The notes beneath the pieces are model-generated. The model saw only the letters and a list, made by a program, of their open reading frames with translations. It ran no database searches and was not told the DNA's origin. From contig JAQUNY010000054.1 in assembly GCA_028717405.1 (NCBI GenBank), forward strand, positions 1 to 9,156: a DNA stretch of 9,156 nucleotides. Reading direction: 5' to 3'. A program made the translations under genes and the position numbers. Source of the stretch: Eubacteriales bacterium (lineage in GTDB: Bacteria; Bacillota; Clostridia; JAQUNY01). Position 1 is the stretch's first letter. The number at the start of each line of letters is the position of its first letter. Below are positions 5,627 through 9,156 of this stretch, one piece after another.

Positions 5627-6862
5627 TTGTTGGAACGTATTCCGAGACCAGATTATTTAAATAAATTGGTAGAATTCAAGGACAAGGATGTTATAAAAAT
5701 AGTAACAGGCATCCGCCGCTCAGGGAAATCAACGCTTCTCGACTTGTTTGAGGATTATCTTCTGAAAGTCGGAATAAAAAAGTCAAATATTTTGCACATG
5801 AATATGGAATCCATGGTGTTCAGGGATTTTTTGGACCATATTTCTTTCTATGAATATGTAAGTAAACATATTGTTTTAGGTGAAAAGAATTATCTGATAT
5901 TTGATGAACTACAAGCTGTGACGAACTGGGAAAAGGCAATCGAATCATTCCGTCTCGACTTTAATGTAGATATTTATATTACCGGCTCAAACGCTTATCT
6001 GCTTTCATCCGAATTTTCGACACTGCTTTCAGGCAGGTATGTGGAAATACGACTTTTGCCGCTTTCCTTCAAGGAATTTCTGACATTTTATAACTTTGAG
6101 GCCGGTGTAACGACAGATGATAAATTCCAAAAGTATTTACAGTTTGGCGGAATGCCGGTACTTAATCAATTTGATTTTAATACTGCGCGTATCAATGAAA
6201 CGCTGGAAGGAATTTATTCTACCGTTATACTTCGGGACGTACTGGAGCGCAACAAGGTTGCTGATCAGGCATTGCTTCAGAAACTGGTTTTATTTCTTGC
6301 TGACAATATCGGTAGCATCACATCTCCGAACAGTATTGCCAATGTTCTCACTGCAGAAGGGAATATTAGCAAAGGAAAATTGAAAAACAACTTTGCTGCA
6401 AGGACAATAGACAAATATATCGGAATGTTGCACAGTTCTTTCATCTTCTATTCAGTAGGGAGATACGACATAAAAGGCAAACTTTTGTTGAAAACCCTCA
6501 ACAAGAATTATATTGTTGATTTGGGCTTCCGGAATATGTTATTGGGTTATCGAGACGTTGACCGTGGGCATATACTTGAGAATGTGATCTATCTGGAGTT
6601 GATACGCCGCGATTACCGTGTAACTGCAGGCAAAGTTGGAGAAACAGAGGTAGACTTTGTTGCAGAAAAACCTGATACAAGACTGTATATACAAGTTTCG
6701 GAAACAATTGCCGGTGAGAATACAAGAGAACGGGAGTTGCGTCCACTTCGGCAGATTTCTGATAATTACGAAAAAATTGTGCTTTCGATGGACAAAAGCT
6801 ATATTAAATCTTATGAAGGAATCAAAGCGCTCAATATAATTGATTTTCTGTTGGGGAAATAA
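5627..6862 (+). CDS. AAA_14 ATPase with DUF4143 C-terminal domain
   Basis: About 411 residues. Walker A GIRRSGKST (about residues 28-36), Walker B YLIFDE (about 89-94), ITGSN sensor-like strand (about 118-122) and LSGRYVEIRLLPLSFKEF (about 134-151) are classic for this family. The C-terminal domain has LENVIYLEL, GETEVDFV and YIQVSE, a PD-(D/E)XK-like arrangement in which the E-V-K of the active motif reads Q-V-S, so nuclease activity is doubtful. The frame is open from TTG 5606, but that is only about five bases from the predicted transcript start. AAGGTG (5615-5620) lies six bases before TTG 5627, so I take TTG 5627 or the adjacent TTG 5630 (LERIPRPDYL) as the start. Monocistronic. It differs strongly in sequence from the 626-1801 ATPase, so the two are not recent duplicates. 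Confidence 0.92.
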   Translation: MLERIPRPDYLNKLVEFKDKDVIKIVTGIRRSGKSTLLDLFEDYLLKVGIKKSNILHMNMESMVFRDFLDHISFYEYVSKHIVLGEKNYLIFDELQAVTNWEKAIESFRLDFNVDIYITGSNAYLLSSEFSTLLSGRYVEIRLLPLSFKEFLTFYNFEAGVTTDDKFQKYLQFGGMPVLNQFDFNTARINETLEGIYSTVILRDVLERNKVADQALLQKLVLFLADNIGSITSPNSIANVLTAEGNISKGKLKNNFAARTIDKYIGMLHSSFIFYSVGRYDIKGKLLLKTLNKNYIVDLGFRNMLLGYRDVDRGHILENVIYLELIRRDYRVTAGKVGETEVDFVAEKPDTRLYIQVSETIAGENTRERELRPLRQISDNYEKIVLSMDKSYIKSYEGIKALNIIDFLLGK

Positions 6863-6886
6863 AAGAAAGCATGTGGAATCAAAAAA

Positions 6887-7057
6887 TTACTTACTTATGT
6901 ACCTATTGCAGTAATGCCAATATTTAAAACCTAACCAGACTTTTGCTCGGATTCTGCCCCTGACAGGCATGTGATCAAAGTTATATCGTCTTCGCAAGGT
7001 AGAAGGGATACCTTCAACTCCCAAAGGCTTAATGCCCATTTTCTCAAATGCCTGATT
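6887..7057 (-). pseudogene. C-terminal remnant of a probable IS transposase
   Basis: On the minus strand 56 codons read NQAFEKMGIKPLGVEGIPS, then TLRRRYNFDHMPVRGRIRAK, then VWLGFKYWHYCNRYISK and TAA (6889-6887). The basic 'RRRYNxDxxPVRGxxRxKxWxGFK' ending resembles the C-terminus of DDE transposases (ISNCY/IS5-like groups); the family is recalled, not searched. The frame is cut at 7058-7060 by a stop at the left edge of repeat copy 3, and the rest of the transposase is absent. It lies tail-to-tail with the second ATPase, 25 bases from its stop. Confidence 0.55.
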
Positions 7058-7511
7058 TTACGCGCTTTTACAGCTATTTGATATGTGTATCAAATTCGGG
7101 CTTTTCTTCCCTCAAACCTCCTGTTAGAATCTAACAGGAAGCGAGGGAGAAATTCGCAAGAACTATATTTCAGATACCACCGGACACAAAGCAGAATGAT
7201 TTAAGATTCAAAGTGTTTCCATAGTATTGAGCTGTATTCTCAAAGAAAATATATTTGCCAGGCTCTCTGGCAGGAACCAGACTTCCGATGATTGCTGCTC
7301 AAGGGGCTATATCTGTTTAAGTATGACTGGAAACTGATCTTTGATACCGGATAATTAGGGTTGAAATTTAATACTGACTATGCAAAAAGGGGAGTGGGGG
7401 AAGTCTGCAACGTGGAATGGCAATAAATGCCAAACCGGATATATTATAGTAATAATTATGGCGGGAAAGACGATAATGATGTAAAATTGCACTAAGGGCT
7501 AAAGCGCTCCC
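7045..7511 (+). repeat. Interspersed repeat, copy 3 (about 465 bp, longest)
   Basis: The most diverged long copy. It keeps the left end (CAAATGC, GCGCTTTTACAGC), a strong hairpin TTTGATA-TGTG-TATCAAA (7077-7094), the second hairpin at 7108-7148 (TCCCTC/GAGGGA around CCTGTTAG-AAT-CTAACAGG), TTTGATACCGG followed by TTGAAATTTAATACTGA, the GGGGAGTGGGGGAAGTC box and the CTAAAGCGCT end. Its middle (about 7160-7290) has no match in copies 1 and 2 and makes it longer. The left edge lies at a transposase remnant and the right edge cuts an oxidoreductase gene, so both edges are mapped. At 7292-7354 it encodes LLLKGLYLFKYDWKLIFDTG, the counterpart of the short frame in copies 1 and 2. Confidence 0.82.
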
Positions 7512-7934
7512 TTTGAAGGTGCTAAGGCTGATTTAAGTTCGCCATATACTGTGGAGGATTTTGTTACAGGATTTGCTAACCTGAAGAATGACGCATGCCT
7601 GCAATTTGAAATTAGCTGGGCGTCTAATATTGAAGCCGAAAAAAACTACTATCAGATTCTTGGAGATAAGGGTGGCATAACGTATGAAAAGGAGGAAAAA
7701 AAAGACTCCATGCTTATTATTATAAAGCGAGATGAAGATCAGTTTGTAAATATCGAGCCTAAGCTCAAAACTGATGGGTATACTGTCACGGAGTTTGGGC
7801 ACTTTGTTGACAGCATTTTAGAAGATCGTATCCCCTTTATTTCCCCGCCGGAACAGGCTGTAGATATTATGAAATTAATTGATGCAGCCTACCAGTCAGC
7901 GGCTCAATCGGGCAGGCAGGTGATTTTTGATTGA
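7512..7934 (+). pseudogene. C-terminal fragment of a Gfo/Idh/MocA-family oxidoreductase
   Basis: The in-frame reading starts directly after repeat copy 3 (FEGAKADLSSPYTVEDFV...). It continues TGFANLKNDACLQFEISWAS, YYQILGDKGGI and FGHFVDSILEDRIPFISPPE, ending QAVDIMKLIDAAYQSA..., which is the C-terminal alpha/beta domain of NAD(P)-dependent sugar dehydrogenases of this family ('F.NG....E.SW......E..Y.I.G.KGG'; the late 'PPEQAVDIMKLIDAAY' helix). The N-terminal Rossmann domain with the GxGxxG motif and the catalytic EKP region are missing, so the protein is inactive. GTG 7551 could restart translation, but only a poor ribosome binding site precedes it. The stop overlaps the start of the ROK gene, evidence of a former sugar-catabolic operon. 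Confidence 0.82.
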
Positions 7935-8887
7935 AGCTGGAAAGAAGTATACAAGATGCCCGTCCTGTATTAGCAATCGATATAGGTGGCTCAAAGCTTC
8001 TGTGTGCTGTTGTAGATGCCAGCGGTCATATTTATGCTAAAGAGCGCAAAGCCCTTGACTCAACGTTTGGGTTTGATGAAGTATGGCAGATTATTCTGCA
8101 ATGTGCAGAAAAACTAAAGAGTTATGCACCCAAAGGTTTCAGCTGTATCGGTGTTGCCATACCTGGCCTTGCTGATCCAGTAAATGGTATTTGGCTGTAT
8201 TCACCTTTTTCGGGCATATCTAACATACCTGTTGCCAGTATGTTGTCAGAGGCTTTTCAAACACCAGCTTTCATTGAAAATGACGTAAATGCCTGTGCGC
8301 TTGCTGAGCGTACTTTTGGACGATGTACTGAAATAGACGATTTTCTATGGGTAACAGTTTCAAACGGGATTGGCGGTGGTGTGTTTGCCGGAGGTAAACT
8401 GCTGCGTGGTGCATTGGGAAGTGCTGGCGAAATAGGGCATGTGAAGGTTGAATATGATGATACTAAAGCTATCCGTTGCGGGTGCGGTGGGTATGGATGT
8501 GTTGAGGCTATGGCTGCCGGACCGGGGATTGTTAAGCGGTATCGTACTACTTGCCCTGATGCTTCTGCACTGATCACTGCCAGGAATATTGCGGCTCTTG
8601 CCAGAAATGGAAATATTCATGCCATTAAAATCTATGAGGAAACCGGAGTTTATCTGGGGAGGGCTATTGCTGCGGCAGCTAATATTGTAAATCCATCTGC
8701 TGTTATTTTGGGTGGGGGTATATCTAATGATTTTGGATTATTTGCTGATGCCCTGGAGAGTGAATTGAAGAGGCAGATCTTCCTGCAGGGGAATCCCTCT
8801 CTGAGAATTGATATGACTGCGTTGGGTTATGATGCAGCGCTTTTAGGCGCCGCTGTTGTGGGATATAAAGGAGGTAAAGACATATGA
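7931..8887 (+). CDS. ROK-family sugar kinase (glucokinase-like)
   Basis: 318 residues, a normal length for a ROK kinase, with no N-terminal DNA-binding domain, so a kinase rather than a repressor. Visible motifs: phosphate-binding DIGGSK (17-22), VAIPG (75-79), ENDVNA with the presumed catalytic Asp118, GIGGGV (146-151), GEIGH (166-170), and the zinc set His170 with CGCGGYGC (Cys183, Cys185, Cys190) followed by VEA, then LGGGIS near the end. It should phosphorylate a hexose or N-acyl hexosamine with ATP in the cytoplasm; the exact sugar is not readable. TTG 7931 overlaps the stop of the oxidoreductase fragment, and AGGTG precedes it by about nine bases, so translation is coupled. With the front of the operon replaced by repeat copy 3, its promoter is unclear. 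The gene appears intact. Confidence 0.92.
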   Translation: MKLERSIQDARPVLAIDIGGSKLLCAVVDASGHIYAKERKALDSTFGFDEVWQIILQCAEKLKSYAPKGFSCIGVAIPGLADPVNGIWLYSPFSGISNIPVASMLSEAFQTPAFIENDVNACALAERTFGRCTEIDDFLWVTVSNGIGGGVFAGGKLLRGALGSAGEIGHVKVEYDDTKAIRCGCGGYGCVEAMAAGPGIVKRYRTTCPDASALITARNIAALARNGNIHAIKIYEETGVYLGRAIAAAANIVNPSAVILGGGISNDFGLFADALESELKRQIFLQGNPSLRIDMTALGYDAALLGAAVVGYKGGKDI

Positions 8888-9043
8888 GTAATATTAATCA
8901 AGTTAAAAAAACGCAGTCAAAGGTAAAGGTGTTAAACCCAGGATTGTATCCCTTTTAAGCATTGGGATGAAGTGAGTAACTACTGTGTCTTTAATGAGCG
9001 TTATCAGGCACTTTTTGGCCGGATGTTTACCCGATGTTTATAG
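8884..9043 (+). pseudogene. Start of an unrecognised gene, frameshifted and truncated
   Basis: ATG 8884 overlaps the ROK stop (ATGA) and has an excellent ribosome binding site, GGAGG seven to eight bases upstream, so a real gene began here. The first frame gives 24 residues (MSNINQVKKTQSKVKVLNPG LYPF) and stops at 8956-8958. Skipping one base in the CCCTTTT run continues as FKHWDEVSNYCVFNERYQAL then FGRMFTRCL to a TAG at 9041-9043. The second part looks protein-like, so a one-base insertion in the run is likely. I do not recognise the protein. It ends at the left arm of the inverted repeat at 9037. Confidence 0.45.
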
Positions 9044-9155
9044 TAGTTACAAAGCGCCTGAAATCACCGAAAACTGCCTTAAATCACTACAGTCACCTCA
9101 GTCACCTCAGCCACCTCACCGCAGTTTACCGCAAATACCGCTACACTACTATAAA
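9037..9155. repeat. 11-bp inverted repeat enclosing iteron-like short repeats
   Basis: TTTATAGTAGT (9037-9047) and ACTACTATAAA (9145-9155) are exact inverted repeats. A third related copy, TAACTACT, lies at 8977-8984. Between the arms are CAGTCACCT (9090-9098), CAGTCACCT (9099-9107) and CAGCCACCT (9108-9116) in tandem, AAATCAC at 9061 and 9081, and ACCGC at 9118, 9128 and 9137. No protein frame is evident. The array may continue beyond the window. Possibilities are a small non-coding mobile element, an origin-like iteron region or the edge of a larger element. Confidence 0.6.
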
Positions 9156-9156
9156 T

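Noticed and set aside
1..6862. An antiphage defence system built from the ATPases
   Set aside because: Each ATPase is monocistronic with its own promoter or neighbours, no partner effector is encoded, and the family alone is not evidence of defence.
137..7511. CRISPR array or group II intron as explanation of the repeats
   Set aside because: Units are hundreds of bases long and kilobases apart, there are no regular spacers, no cas genes, no reverse transcriptase and no intron boundary motifs.
8257..8620. Two minus-strand frames of 106 and 86 codons
   Set aside because: Shadows of the ROK kinase, whose motifs are complete on the other strand.

Overview
The window looks like a decayed, repeat-rich accessory stretch of a gut- or rumen-type Firmicute, probably a clostridial or Lachnospiraceae-like genome. 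The reasons are moderate-to-low GC, AT-rich spacers, strong Gram-positive ribosome binding sites (AGGTG/GGAGG types), and sugar-degradation genes: a DUF4832-type predicted glycosidase, a GH127-type fragment, a carbohydrate ABC solute-binding fragment, a Gfo/Idh/MocA oxidoreductase fragment, a ROK kinase and a glycyl radical enzyme remnant. The taxonomic call is an inference.

Left part (1-3125): the last codons of what is probably a DUF4143-type ATPase (1-96, +); repeat copy 1 (137-538); an intact AAA ATPase with a DUF4143/PD-(D/E)XK-like C-terminus (626-1801, -) behind a good promoter; a broken glycyl radical enzyme C-terminus (1898-2047, -); a terminator-like nest of inverted repeats (2117-2178); a broken sugar-binding protein C-terminus with an in-frame stop (2234-2749, -); and repeat copy 2 (2749-3125), which abuts the point where the binding protein is cut off.

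Middle (3126-5600): a promoter with a direct repeat, the intact DUF4832 protein (3335-4696), a C-terminal GH127-like fragment (4753-5271), a short repeat copy 4 (5293-5350), a terminator, and a small IS6-type transposase remnant (5381-5488, -).

Right part (5567-9156): a second ATPase/DUF4143 gene (5627-6862, +) behind a near-consensus promoter with a palindrome; a probable transposase C-terminus (6887-7057, -); repeat copy 3 (7045-7511), which has cut off the front of a Gfo/Idh/MocA oxidoreductase gene (7512-7934); an intact ROK-family sugar kinase or regulator (7931-8887), coupled to that fragment; a frameshifted downstream gene start (8884-9043); and at the edge an 11-bp inverted repeat enclosing iteron-like short repeats (9037-9155).

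The most striking unnamed feature is the interspersed repeat family, about 380-470 bp when long. There are three long copies and one fragment, all on the + strand. Copies 1 and 2 share a 163-bp block with only three substitutions. The 5' third folds into two hairpins whose arms change in step between copies, and an internal stretch varies between copies as coding DNA would. Copies sit exactly at gene break points, so the family behaves as a mobile or recombinogenic element. I do not recognise it as a named family. The three ATPase sequences are separate members of one broad family near these repeats; no antiviral or other system is demonstrated by the sequence.
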